64,000 bases of DNA, taken from assembly GCF_012979235.1 (NCBI RefSeq), contig NZ_JAATWC010000004.1, positions 169,243 to 233,242 of the forward strand, in the 5' to 3' direction. The notes under the pieces are model-generated. The model ran no database searches. It was given only the letters and a program-made list of their open reading frames with translations, and was not told the DNA's origin. Positions within the stretch are counted from its first letter, which is position 1. Each line of letters begins with the position of its first letter. This document shows positions 56,551 to 64,000 of this stretch, in pieces. This DNA is from Dissulfurirhabdus thermomarina (GTDB taxonomy: Bacteria; Desulfobacterota; Dissulfuribacteria; Dissulfuribacterales; Dissulfurirhabdaceae). The translations under genes and the position numbers were made by a program.

Positions 56551-57747
56551 ATGATCCGCTACATGGACGATATCCAGATGAAGGGACGCCGGGTGTTCAT
56601 CCGGGCCGACTTCAACGTCCCGCTCGACGACTTCGGCAACATCACCGACGACAACCGGATCCGCGCCGTCCTCCCCACCATCAACCACGCCCTGGACGAA
56701 GGGGCGAAGGTGATCCTCTGCTCCCACCTCGGCCGCCCCAAGGGCCAGCGGGTCGAAAAATTCAGCCTGAAACCCGTGGCCCGGCGCCTCTCCCGACTCC
56801 TCCAGAAGGAGGTCGCCCTCGCCCCCGACTGCGTGGGCCCCGAGGTGGAACGGATGGCCGCCGGCCTCGGGGAGGGGGACGTGCTCCTGCTCGAGAACGT
56901 CCGGTTCCACGAGGGCGAGACCCGGAACGACCCGGAATTCGCCGCGCAACTGGCCGCCCTGTGCGAGGTCTTCGTCAACGACGCCTTCGCCGTCTCGCAC
57001 CGGGCCCACGCCTCGGTGGTGGGCATCCCGCCCCTGGTGAAGGACTGCGCGGGCGGCCACCTTCTCCGGGCCGAACTCACCTACTTCCACCGCGCCATGG
57101 AAGACCCGGCCCGGCCGCTGGTCGCCATCGTGGGCGGCGCCAAGGTCTCGAGCAAGCTCGGGGCCCTGGAGAACCTCCTGGCCCGGGTGGACAAGATCGT
57201 CATCGGCGGGGCCATGGCCAACACCTTCCTCATGGCCAGGGGCTACCCCGTGGGACGCTCCCTGGTGGAGCCGGATCTCGTGGAGACCGCCCGGAAGATC
57301 CTCGACCGGGCCCGTTCGAACGGGATCCGGATCTACCTCCCCGTGGACTGCGTGGTGGCCGACCGCATGGAGCCCAACGCCGAGACCAAGATCGTCCCGG
57401 CCAAGGAGGTCCCGGACGGGTGGATGATCCTCGACATCGGCCCCGCCACCGTGGCCCTCTTCCGGGAGGTGCTCCACAACGCCCGAACCATCGTCTGGAA
57501 CGGGCCCATGGGCGCCTTCGAGATGGACGCCTTCAGCCGGGGTACCCTGGCCATGGTCCGGGCGGTGGCCGATTCCTACGCCCTCACCATCATCGGGGGC
57601 GGCGACACCGACGTCGCGGTGCACAAGGCGGGCGAGGTGGACAACATCTCCTACATCTCCACGGGAGGCGGCGCCTTCCTGGCGCTCCTGGAAGGCAAGG
57701 AGCTGCCGGGCATCAAGGCCCTGGAGACCTGCGGGGGAGGAGGCTGA
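56551..57747 (+). CDS. pgk: Phosphoglycerate kinase
   Basis: This 398-residue kinase has [45 protein letters not shown], the GGAKVSSK lysine loop, [11 protein letters not shown] and the nucleotide-binding [12 protein letters not shown] 56551 follows CCGAGGAGACC. It catalyses the reaction after GAPDH and is followed by tpiA two bases downstream. All residues expected for activity are present. Confidence 0.97.
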   Translation: MIRYMDDIQMKGRRVFIRADFNVPLDDFGNITDDNRIRAVLPTINHALDEGAKVILCSHLGRPKGQRVEKFSLKPVARRLSRLLQKEVALAPDCVGPEVERMAAGLGEGDVLLLENVRFHEGETRNDPEFAAQLAALCEVFVNDAFAVSHRAHASVVGIPPLVKDCAGGHLLRAELTYFHRAMEDPARPLVAIVGGAKVSSKLGALENLLARVDKIVIGGAMANTFLMARGYPVGRSLVEPDLVETARKILDRARSNGIRIYLPVDCVVADRMEPNAETKIVPAKEVPDGWMILDIGPATVALFREVLHNARTIVWNGPMGAFEMDAFSRGTLAMVRAVADSYALTIIGGGDTDVAVHKAGEVDNISYISTGGGAFLALLEGKELPGIKALETCGGGG

Positions 57748-57749
57748 AC

Positions 57750-58514
57750 ATGGCCCGCCGCCCCGTCGTCGCCGCCAACTGGAAGATGCACAAGAGCCTG
57801 GGCGAGACCCGGGATTTCCTCCGGGCCTTCCTGCCCATGGTGGCCGGGGCCCGAGACCGGGAAATCCTGGTGGCGCCCCCCTTCACGGCCCTGGCCCTGG
57901 CCGCCGAGCTGGTCCGCGGGAGCAACGTGGCCATCGCCGCCCAGAACATGCACCCCGAAGAGAAGGGGGCCTTCACCGGCGAGGTCTCGCCGATCATGCT
58001 GTCGGACCTCGGGGTGCGGTGGGTCATCGTCGGTCACTCGGAGCGCCGCCACGTCTTCGGGGAGGGCGACGACTTCGTGGCCGCCAAGGTCCGCTCCGCC
58101 CTCGACCACGGCCTCCGGCCCATCCTCTGCATCGGGGAGACCCTCGAGGAACGGGACGCCGGGGCGACCCTCTCCGTGCTGGAACGCCAGCTCGCCGCGG
58201 CCCTTGCCGGGATCCCCGGGCCGGATCTCGCCGGGCTCGTGGTGGCCTACGAACCGGTCTGGGCCATCGGGACGGGCCGGACCGCCACCACGGCCCAGGT
58301 CCAGGAGGCCCACCGGTCGGTCCGGGAATGGTTCGCGGGGGCCTTCGACTCGAGTATTGCAGGGGAAATCCGGATATTGTATGGTGGCTCCGTCAAACCG
58401 GGGAACGTGGACGCCCTCATGGCCCTCGACGACGTCGACGGGGTCCTGGTGGGCGGGGCGTCCCTCGAGGCGGATTCCTTCAGCCGGATCGTGAACTTCC
58501 GGCCCGCGGGGTGA
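57750..58514 (+). CDS. tpiA: Triosephosphate isomerase
   Basis: This 254-residue TIM barrel contains the catalytic lysine in AANWKMHKS, histidine in IVGHSERRHVFGE and glutamate in VAYEPVWAIGTGRTAT, with the phosphate-binding LYGGSVKPGN. ATG 57750 lies two bases past the pgk stop and follows GGGGGAGGAGG, which overlaps the end of pgk. The operon thus covers three adjacent triose-phosphate steps. Confidence 0.97.
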   Translation: MARRPVVAANWKMHKSLGETRDFLRAFLPMVAGARDREILVAPPFTALALAAELVRGSNVAIAAQNMHPEEKGAFTGEVSPIMLSDLGVRWVIVGHSERRHVFGEGDDFVAAKVRSALDHGLRPILCIGETLEERDAGATLSVLERQLAAALAGIPGPDLAGLVVAYEPVWAIGTGRTATTAQVQEAHRSVREWFAGAFDSSIAGEIRILYGGSVKPGNVDALMALDDVDGVLVGGASLEADSFSRIVNFRPAG

Positions 58515-58518
58515 GCCG

Positions 58519-58833
58519 GTGTACGCCTTCGTCATCACCATCCACGTCGTGACCTGCATCCTCCTGGTCCTCATCGTGCTCCTGCAAAAGGGCAAGGGGG
58601 CCGAGGTGGGGGCGGTCTTCGGCTCCAGCGAGGCCATGTTCGGCAGCGCCGGCCCCGCCTCGTTTCTCCACAAGTTGACTACGGTCCTGGCGGCGGTGTT
58701 CATGGTGACCTCCATCACCCTGACCTATCTCGCGGCCCACAGGGTGGGCGGCTCGGTCATGGAGAAGGTCAAGGCGCCCGCGGCCCCGGCGTCCCCCGTG
58801 GAGCACCCGGCGGCGCCGCCGGCGACCAAGTAG
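58519..58833 (+). CDS. secG: Preprotein translocase subunit SecG
   Basis: The 104-residue SecG has two membrane helices (FVITIHVVTCILLVLIVLLQKGKG and FLHKLTTVLAAVFMVTSITLTYLA) joined by the conserved cytoplasmic loop GAEVGAVFGSSEAMFGSAGPASF. An Ala/Pro-rich tail follows. The GTG start is four bases after tpiA. tpiA-secG-tRNA-Leu is a very common bacterial order. Confidence 0.95.
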   Translation: MYAFVITIHVVTCILLVLIVLLQKGKGAEVGAVFGSSEAMFGSAGPASFLHKLTTVLAAVFMVTSITLTYLAAHRVGGSVMEKVKAPAAPASPVEHPAAPPATK

Positions 58834-58841
58834 CACACACG

Positions 58842-58928
58842 GCCGAAGTGGTGGAATTGGTAGACACGCCATCTTGAGGGGGTGGTGGGCACCCGCCCGT
58901 GGGAGTTCGAATCTCCCCTTCGGCACCA
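58842..58928 (+). tRNA. tRNA-Leu (GAG anticodon)
   Basis: This 87-base class II tRNA has acceptor arms GCCGAAG and CTTCGGC with encoded CCA. The anticodon stem is CCATC/GGTGG with loop TTGAGGG, giving anticodon GAG. The variable arm is long (TGGGCACCCGCCCG region), and the T arm is GGGAG-TTCGAAT-CTCCC. Loop alignment was done by eye. Confidence 0.93.
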
Positions 58929-58937
58929 GATCACGCA

Positions 58938-58969
58938 GGCGGCCTCCCCGGTGGGAGGCCGCCTTTTTT
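58938..58969 (+). terminator. Intrinsic terminator after tRNA-Leu
   Basis: GGCGGCCTCCC and GGGAGGCCGCC form a perfect 11-bp stem with loop CGGT, followed by TTTTTT. The next base begins a dispersed repeat (GATGGCGTCG). It probably ends the gap-to-tRNA transcript. Confidence 0.93.
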
Positions 58970-59170
58970 GATGGCGTCGCGGGAATCGCCAAGCGGAACG
59001 CTTGGCGGCGTTGCTTCCCGCCGCGTCGTCACTGCGGCGGACTTCAAGTATGCCTCGTTCCCCGCGATGGTCGCGCCTTGTCCTTGGCGGTTCCCGCCGA
59101 GCCATCCTCCCGCCTTGCATTTGGCGATCTTTGCCGAGCCTCCGCTCAGAGGACTCTTTACGAGGCCGTC
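58970..59170 (+). repeat. Dispersed ~201 bp repeat, copy 3 (plus orientation)
   Basis: Starts GATGGCGTCG directly after a terminator T-run and ends CTCAGAGGACTCTTTACGAGGCCGTC. It aligns with copy 1 along its whole length and with copies 2 and 4 in the right half. The central hairpin (about 59037-59055) is degenerate here, with one mismatch. Together with 59171-59252 it fills the space before the radical SAM gene; the last 80 bases hold no clear site. Confidence 0.85.
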
Positions 59171-59252
59171 AGCTTCGCGACGCCCCTCATGGTTTCGATC
59201 CTCATTTTTCAGCATTGACTCCCCGCAGGCCTTCTGCCATTGTGCAGTTAGG

Positions 59253-60911
59253 ATGATTCTCGACACCATGCAAGGTTCCGCCCCGGCTGCGCACCCGGCG
59301 GGGGAGTGCGCCTATCCCCTCACGCGCCGGCTCCTGGCCGAGGCCGGAAGAAGCGACATCCCCGCGTCGCCCGAGCTCCCGGAACGCCTCGAGGGCGCCG
59401 CCGTTCCACCCTGGCTGCCGGACCTTGCCCGGGTGGAGCGGGCGGCGGCCGCCGCGGCCCGCGCCCCGCGCCCGGAACGGCCCGGGGCCGGCCCCCCCGT
59501 CGTGAACCCCACCCTGGAGCTGGTGCGGCTGGCCTGGCCCGTCCTCGACGGGCTGGACGGAGAACTCGGCGCCGCTCCCCCGGCCGCCTTCTCCGCGCCG
59601 CCGGCCCCGGCCGACGGTTTCGTCCTCTGCTGGCAGGACACCGCCGGGGTCTCCCACGCGGCCCCCGCCGCTCCCGGTGACCTCCTGGCCCTCAAGGTGG
59701 TGGTGGAGGGGCTGGACCCGGAGGCCGTGGCGTCGGCCCACGGCGTGCCGGTGGGCCGCGTGGACGAGGCCATCCGCGCCGCCGCGGACCGGGAGATCCT
59801 CCTGGCCCCGCCCTCCCGGATCCGGCGCGACCCCGCCGTGTTTCCCATCCCAGAGGGGACCCCGGACCACATGGTGACCGCCGAGACCTTCGCCGTCCAG
59901 TGGCACGTGACCCAGGCCTGCGACCTCCACTGCCGGCACTGCTACGACCGCAGCGACCGGGCCCCCCTCTCCTACGAGCAGGGCGTCCGGGTGCTCGACG
60001 ACCTCCGCCGTTTCTGCCAGGCCAGGAACGTCCGGGGCCACGTGGTCTTCACCGGGGGAAACCCCTTCCTCCACCCGCGTTTCGCCGACCTCTACCGGGC
60101 CGCCGCCGACCGGGGCTTCTCCCTGGCCATCCTCGGGAACCCCGTCCCACGCCGCCGGCTCGAGGAGATCCTGGCGATCCGGGAGCCCACCTTCTACCAG
60201 GTGAGCCTGGAAGGCCTGGAACCCCACAACGACTTCATCCGCGGCCGCGGGCACTTCCGCCGGGCCCTGGCCTTCCTGGACCTCCTCCGGGAACTCGGCG
60301 TGAGCTCCTCGGTGATGCTCACCCTGACGCGGGAAAACCTCCCCCAGGTCCTCCCCCTGGCGGAGATCCTCCGAGGCCGGGCCGACGGCTTCACCTTCAA
60401 CCGCCTCTCCCCCGTGGGCGAGGGGGCCCGTCTCGCCCTCCCCGACCGAGATGCCTTCCTGGCCTTCCTCGAGGCATTCCGGCGTGCCGCCGCCCGGAAC
60501 GAAGTCCTCTACTTCAAGGACAACCTCTTGAACGCCCTGCTCCACCGGGAGGGGCTCCCCCTCTCCGACGGCTGCACCGGCTACGGCTGCGGGGCGGCCT
60601 TCAACTTCATCGCGCTGCTCCCCGACGGCGAGGCCCACGCCTGCCGGAAGTTCCCCTCGCCCATCGGCAACGTCCACGCCGAGGGCCTCGAGGCGGTCTA
60701 CGAATCGGCGGCGGCCCGGCGGTACCGGGCCGGGTGCGAGGGATGCCGCCCCTGCCCCATCCGCCCCTGGTGCGGGGGCTGCCTCGCCGTGGCCCGCGGG
60801 CTCGGCCGCGACATCTTCACCGAACCGGACCCCTTCTGTCCCTTCCTGGGGACGGACGGCATCGACGTATCCTGCACCGCCGGGGTCGTCTCGGCCCCGG
60901 CACAGACCTGA
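59253..60911 (+). CDS. Radical SAM peptide maturase, SbtM-like (thio/selenooxazole type)
   Basis: The 552 residues consist of an N-terminal domain (1-210; PVVNPTLELVRLAWPVLDGLDG) and a radical SAM domain with the 4Fe-4S motif C223-x3-C227-x2-C230 in TQACDLHCRHCYDRSD. A C-terminal SPASM/twitch-like region has many cysteines (DGCTGYGCGAAF, EAHACRKFPSPIGNVH, GCEGCRPCPIRPWCGGC). The layout and the next gene, a Cys-rich SCG-repeat peptide, match the SbtM family described with SbtA precursors in Geobacter-type bacteria. The start at ATG 59253 is uncertain; ATG 59268 is possible and neither has a strong ribosome binding site. Confidence 0.85.
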   Translation: MILDTMQGSAPAAHPAGECAYPLTRRLLAEAGRSDIPASPELPERLEGAAVPPWLPDLARVERAAAAAARAPRPERPGAGPPVVNPTLELVRLAWPVLDGLDGELGAAPPAAFSAPPAPADGFVLCWQDTAGVSHAAPAAPGDLLALKVVVEGLDPEAVASAHGVPVGRVDEAIRAAADREILLAPPSRIRRDPAVFPIPEGTPDHMVTAETFAVQWHVTQACDLHCRHCYDRSDRAPLSYEQGVRVLDDLRRFCQARNVRGHVVFTGGNPFLHPRFADLYRAAADRGFSLAILGNPVPRRRLEEILAIREPTFYQVSLEGLEPHNDFIRGRGHFRRALAFLDLLRELGVSSSVMLTLTRENLPQVLPLAEILRGRADGFTFNRLSPVGEGARLALPDRDAFLAFLEAFRRAAARNEVLYFKDNLLNALLHREGLPLSDGCTGYGCGAAFNFIALLPDGEAHACRKFPSPIGNVHAEGLEAVYESAAARRYRAGCEGCRPCPIRPWCGGCLAVARGLGRDIFTEPDPFCPFLGTDGIDVSCTAGVVSAPAQT

Positions 60912-60947
60912 CCCCCCGGCAAGGGGTGGACAGAGGAGGATGTAGCC

Positions 60948-61265
60948 ATGGACATGGGCACACTCAAGAAGGTCCTCATGGGGATCGGGCTGGCCGGTCT
61001 CTTCGCCTCGGGCGGGGCCGCCCTGGCCAACCCCGGCACCGGGAGCGGCTGCGGCAGCTCCTGCGGCAGCAAGAGCAAGACGGCGAGCCAGCGCACCGGG
61101 TGCGGCGCCTCGTCCTGCGGCGGGGCGAAGGGCGCGACCTCCTGCGGCGGCAACATGACCCACAAGAAGGGCATGACCTCGTGCGGCAACATGACCCACA
61201 AGGGAACGAGCTGCGGCGGCATGAAGAAGCCGGGCACGAGCTGCGGCGGGTCGAGCTGCGGCTAG
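60948..61265 (+). CDS. Cys-rich SCG-repeat secreted precursor peptide (SbtA-like)
   Basis: The 105 residues have a signal peptide (LKKVLMGIGLAGLFASGGAALA) and then a Gly/Ser/Thr-rich chain with nine cysteines. Every cysteine sits in a [GS]CG setting: GCGSSCGS, GCGASSCGG, TSCGG, TSCGN, TSCGG and TSCGGSSCG. The repeats are separated by short Lys/His/Met linkers (NMTHKKGM, NMTHKGT). ATG 60948 follows AGAGGAGGA, 36 bases after the radical SAM gene. I infer it is that enzyme's substrate. No in-frame TGA that would signal selenocysteine is seen. Confidence 0.8.
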   Translation: MDMGTLKKVLMGIGLAGLFASGGAALANPGTGSGCGSSCGSKSKTASQRTGCGASSCGGAKGATSCGGNMTHKKGMTSCGNMTHKGTSCGGMKKPGTSCGGSSCG

Positions 61266-61269
61266 CCCT

Positions 61270-62073
61270 TCAGCGGTGGAGATACCGGGCGAGGTACCGG
61301 CGCTCCTGGGCCGCGCTGATGTAGTCGCGGCGGCGCATGTCCCGGAGGATGCGCCGGTACTTCGCCTGGAACTCGGGCGTCCAGTTCCGGTTCTGCCAGA
61401 GGACGTAGTGGTACTTCCGGGGCGAGGGCAGGAGCAGCGCCAGGAAGGCCCCCTCCGCGGCGTCGATCCGGGAGGGCGGTTTCCCGAAGAGGAGGCGGGC
61501 GGCGGCGTTCACGCCGAAGATGTCCGGCCCGAACTCGGCGATGTTGAGGTAGACCTCGAGGATCTGGTTCTTCGTGAACCGGTCCTCCAGCCGGCGGGCG
61601 AGGACGAACTCTCGGAGCTTCCGGAGCAGCGTCTTGTCCCGGGTGAGGAAGAGGTTCCGGGCCACCTGCTGGGTGATGGTGCTCGCCCCGTAGGCGTAGG
61701 CCCCGGTCTTGAGGTTCCGGGCCAGGGCGTCGATCACGGCGTCGTAGTTGATGCCGTGGTGCTCGAAGAACCGGGCGTCCTCCGCCAGGACCACGGCGTA
61801 GAGGAGGTCCCGGTTGACCCGGCGAAGTGGCACCCATCGGTAGAGGCGCCCCTTGTCCTCGAGCTGCTGGAGGACCCGCTGCCGGCCCAGCCGGCGGATC
61901 TTGCCGAAGTCGCCCGGCACCTCGGGCAGAGTGAGGACGAAGACCGCGGCCGCCAGCGCGAGCAGCAAAAGGCCCGCCCAGAATACGGCCCCCGTCCAGA
62001 GACAGACCCGTTCGAGGGTCCTCCGGGGGTGCAGCAGCAGGTCCAGCAGCGTGGAGCGGCGGTAGGAACGCAT
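61270..62073 (-). CDS. mtgA: Monofunctional biosynthetic peptidoglycan transglycosylase
   Basis: MtgA polymerises lipid II glycan strands. The 267 residues have one membrane helix (LWTGAVFWAGLLLLALAAAVFVLTL) and the GT51 motifs VLAEDARFFEHHGINYDAV (catalytic Glu), GASTITQQVARNLFL, RKLREFVLARRLEDRFTKNQILEVYLN and GPDIFGVNAAARLLFGK. ATG 62073 was chosen; GTG 62097 is an alternative and the long upstream frame runs over a repeat. It ends four bases from the Cys-rich peptide gene on the other strand. The 260 bases upstream (62074-62334) show nothing I can support. Confidence 0.93.
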   Translation of the reverse strand: MRSYRRSTLLDLLLHPRRTLERVCLWTGAVFWAGLLLLALAAAVFVLTLPEVPGDFGKIRRLGRQRVLQQLEDKGRLYRWVPLRRVNRDLLYAVVLAEDARFFEHHGINYDAVIDALARNLKTGAYAYGASTITQQVARNLFLTRDKTLLRKLREFVLARRLEDRFTKNQILEVYLNIAEFGPDIFGVNAAARLLFGKPPSRIDAAEGAFLALLLPSPRKYHYVLWQNRNWTPEFQAKYRRILRDMRRRDYISAAQERRYLARYLHR

Positions 62074-62334
62074 GGCGGTCTCGGAAGCGGACGTCACCTC
62101 CGCCCCCTGGAGGCGTGATCGGCCCGGGAGGCGCCGGGCTTGAAGCCGGCCGCGGGACGCCGCGGCCGGGCCGTGGAACCGGGCCGCGGCGGGCGATGCC
62201 GATCCACCATCGCCGACGGCCGCGGGGTGCTCCGCGCCGGGGCGGCCCGGAGACGCGAGTTGCTCGCTTTTTATGACGGGCGCCCGGCGACCGGCGCTCT
62301 GTGGCATATACCCGGCGTTACGGAGGCCGCAAAT

Positions 62335-62489
62335 GATGGAGTCGCAAAAAGTCGCGGGCTGCTGTGTTGCTTCGGATGTTCTCGTCATTGCGGCGTACCC
62401 AAGTACGCCTCGTTCCTCGACATCCTCGCGCCTTGCATGTGGCGGTTTTTACTTAGCCATCTACTCAGAGGGCTTGTTGGGAGGCCATC
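62335..62489 (+). repeat. Dispersed ~155 bp repeat, copy 4 (plus orientation)
   Basis: Starts GATGGAGTCG and ends CTCAGAGGGCTTGTTGGGAGGCCATC. The central hairpin GGCGTAC-CCAA-GTACGCC (62392-62409) is perfect. It ends four bases before the methyltransferase start, and the GGGAGG in its right end (62479-62484) sits at ribosome-binding distance from that ATG. Confidence 0.85.
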
Positions 62490-62493
62490 ATAA

Positions 62494-63498
62494 ATGACGA
62501 CACCAAAACAGGAACCCACCCCCGGACCCCTCCTGGAACGGTCGGCCGCCTACTGGGAGGCGTGCACCCTGCATGCCGGGGTCCGGCTCGACGTCTTTTC
62601 CGTGATCTCGGGAGGGGCGCTCGCCGCCGACGAGGTGGCCCGCCGCGTGGGCGGCGACGTCCGGGGCGTCACCACCCTGCTCGACGCCCTGGCTGCCATG
62701 GGCCTCCTCGAAAAAGACGGGGACGCCTACCGGAACACCGAGACGGCGGCCCTCTTCCTGGACCGGGCCTCCCCCCGCTACGTCGGCCACATCATCCGCC
62801 ACCACCACTACCTGGTCGAGTCGTGGAGCCGGCTCCCGGAGGCGGTCCTCGGCGGCCGCCCGGTGCGGGACCGCGACCACCGGACCCCGGAGCAGCGGGA
62901 GAGCTTCCTCATGGGGATGTTCAACCTCGCCATGGGCATCGCGCCCCGCCTCTGCCGGGAGATCGACATCGCCGGGCGCCGGAGGCTCCTCGACCTGGGC
63001 GGCGGCCCGGGCACCTATGCCATTCACTTCTGCCTGGCCAACCCGGAGCTGCACGCCGTGGTCTTCGACCTGCCCACCACGGAGCCCTTCGCCCGGCGCA
63101 CCATCGAGCGCTTCGGCGTGGCGGACCGGGTGACCTTCCGGGCCGGCGACTTTCTCCGGGACGACCTCGGCGGCCCCTACGACGTGGCCTGGATCTCGCA
63201 CGTCCTCCACAGCGAGGGCCCCGCCGGCTGCCGCCGCCTCCTCCGGAAGGTGGCCTCGGCCCTGGAGCCGGGGGGCCTCGTCCTGGTGCACGAGTTCATC
63301 CTCGACGACCACCGGGCCGGTCCCCTCTTCCCCGCCCTCTTCTCCTTGAACATGCTGCTCGGGACCCCGGAGGGCCGTTCCTACACCGAGACGGAGTTGG
63401 TGGACATGCTCGCCGAGGCCGGGGCCGCCGACATCCGCCGCCTCCCCTTCGCGGGGCCCAACCAGTCGGGGATCGTGGCCGGGCGGCTGCCGGGCTGA
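62494..63498 (+). CDS. SAM-dependent O-methyltransferase, plant-type/acetylserotonin-like fold
   Basis: The 334 residues have an N-terminal winged-helix dimerisation domain (ADEVARRVGGDVRGVTTLLDALAAMGLLEKDGDAYRNTE). The class I methyltransferase domain has the SAM loop LLDLGGGPGTYAIHF, acidic VVFDLPTTEPFA, GDFLRD and SHVLHSEGPAGCRRLLRKVASALEPGGLVLVHEF. The catalytic-position histidine in SHVLH is present. The substrate is unknown; such enzymes modify small phenolic, polyketide or peptide products. Its start and apparent ribosome binding site abut a dispersed repeat. Confidence 0.88.
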   Translation: MTTPKQEPTPGPLLERSAAYWEACTLHAGVRLDVFSVISGGALAADEVARRVGGDVRGVTTLLDALAAMGLLEKDGDAYRNTETAALFLDRASPRYVGHIIRHHHYLVESWSRLPEAVLGGRPVRDRDHRTPEQRESFLMGMFNLAMGIAPRLCREIDIAGRRRLLDLGGGPGTYAIHFCLANPELHAVVFDLPTTEPFARRTIERFGVADRVTFRAGDFLRDDLGGPYDVAWISHVLHSEGPAGCRRLLRKVASALEPGGLVLVHEFILDDHRAGPLFPALFSLNMLLGTPEGRSYTETELVDMLAEAGAADIRRLPFAGPNQSGIVAGRLPG

Positions 63499-63625
63499 CC
63501 GCGCCGCCGGGCCAGCGGCCGAGGCCCGGCGCGCGGCGCCCCTCCTCGGGGCGGACCCCTTTCAGTCTTCCCGCCCCCTTGCCGATAAGGGCTTGTAACA
63601 TCCCGATCGAGGAAGGAGGTGCGCC

Positions 63626-63946
63626 GTGGCCCTGATATTGACCAATATCGAGACTATCCCGGGAAAGACCGTGGTGGAACACTTCGGCATCGTGCAGGGG
63701 AGCACCGTCCGGGCCAAGCACATCGGCCGGGACATCATGGCCGGGCTCAAGAACCTCGTGGGCGGCGAGCTCAAGGGCTACACCGAGCTCCTCCAGGAGG
63801 CCCGGGAGGAGGCACTCGGCCGGATGGCCGCCCAGGCGGAGAGCCTCGGGGCCAACGCCGTGCTGAACATCCGTTTCGCCACCTCCTCCGTGGCCCAGGG
63901 CGCCGCCGAGCTCTTCGCCTACGGCACCGCCGTCCGCGTGGAGTAG
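63626..63946 (+). CDS. YbjQ family (UPF0145) protein
   Basis: The 106-residue protein has the pattern ILTNIETIPGKTVVEHFGIVQGSTVRAKHIGRDIMAGLKNLVGGELKGYTELLQEAREEALGRMAAQAESLGANAVLNIRFATS, which defines the YbjQ family of pentameric small proteins, sometimes labelled heavy-metal-binding. The GTG start follows GGAAGGAGG. Its cellular role is unknown. It is followed after nine bases by the start of another gene. Confidence 0.93.
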   Translation: MALILTNIETIPGKTVVEHFGIVQGSTVRAKHIGRDIMAGLKNLVGGELKGYTELLQEAREEALGRMAAQAESLGANAVLNIRFATSSVAQGAAELFAYGTAVRVE

Positions 63947-63955
63947 GGGGCGGCC

Positions 63956-64000
63956 ATGGGTGAGTTCGTCCTCCGGAACCTCGACCTCCTCCTCTTCCTC
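63956..64000 (+). CDS. Start of a gene cut by the window end
   Basis: ATG 63956 opens a frame, MGEFVLRNLDLLLFL, that is still open at the last base. The hydrophobic LLLFL suggests a membrane protein. Its position nine bases after the YbjQ gene suggests co-transcription. Only 15 codons are visible, so no function is assigned. Confidence 0.45.
   Translation, partial: MGEFVLRNLDLLLFL

Noticed and set aside
59215-59244. A sigma-70 promoter before the radical SAM gene (TTGACT)
   Set aside because: No acceptable -10 hexamer at 16-18 bases; the start would leave almost no leader.
60948-61265. A cysteine-rich metallothionein or structural protein as explanation of the SCG-repeat peptide
   Set aside because: Signal peptide, uniform [GS]CG context and the adjacent radical SAM maturase fit a modified-peptide precursor better, though not excluded.

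Overview
This is a strongly GC-rich bacterial window with very dense, short-spaced gene packing. The gene content points to the Desulfobacterota (former Deltaproteobacteria). Indicators are a Geobacter-type truncated type IVa pilin, a myxococcal-style ABC transporter beside the pilin gene, system II cytochrome c maturation (ResB/CcsA), the kdsA-kdsC-lptC-lptA-lptB-rpoN-hpf-ptsN-rapZ block, and an SbtM-type radical SAM maturase. The species cannot be fixed from the sequence alone. No rRNA, CRISPR array, integrase or transposase gene was seen.

Layout. 1-3.5 kb: 3' part of rho, then rpmE, prfA and prmC (translation and termination). 3.5-7.2 kb, minus strand: a VTT-domain membrane protein with a flavin disulfide reductase, and guaB. 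7.2-20.4 kb: a type IV pilus locus. It holds an NtrC-family regulator, four coupled minor pilin genes, a very large PilY1, a short PilA, a separate Sec-exported pilin-like protein, and an ABC ATPase, permease and TPR-like protein. Two good sigma-54 promoters (before the minor pilins and before pilA), each with an upstream dyad, fit control by this regulator and by the rpoN gene at 45 kb. 20.5-24.1 kb: rmuC, a DUF211/VIT-like pair, a gene that appears to start with ATC, and a phosphoesterase. 24.3-30.1 kb, minus strand: rmlB-rmlD and hrcA-grpE-dnaK. 30.1-34.9 kb: two TatA genes around resB-ccsA, then a nucleotidyltransferase and kinase pair resembling MurU/AmgK. 34.9-39.8 kb: a giant AsmA-like protein and two cobalamin genes. 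40.0-49.6 kb: pyrG, Kdo synthesis, Lpt export, rpoN and the PTS-Ntr/RapZ group. 49.6-58.9 kb: a triose-phosphate operon: gap, a 1442-residue dikinase-like protein, a divergent second gap, pgk, tpiA, secG and tRNA-Leu. 59.2-64 kb: a radical SAM maturase with a Cys-rich secreted precursor, mtgA, a methyltransferase and a YbjQ protein.

A family of roughly 155-202 bp dispersed repeats with ends like GATGGCGTCG occurs four times (7.2, 46.6, 59.0 and 62.3 kb). Copies lie next to terminators or just upstream of genes, and two of them surround the radical SAM cassette.

The strongest leads are: (1) the dikinase that lacks the PEP/pyruvate barrel but carries about 920 uncharacterised N-terminal residues, placed between two different GAPDH genes; (2) the SbtM-like maturase with its SCG-repeat precursor; (3) the split pilin arrangement under sigma-54 control; (4) the structured repeat family; (5) the gene with an apparent ATC start.
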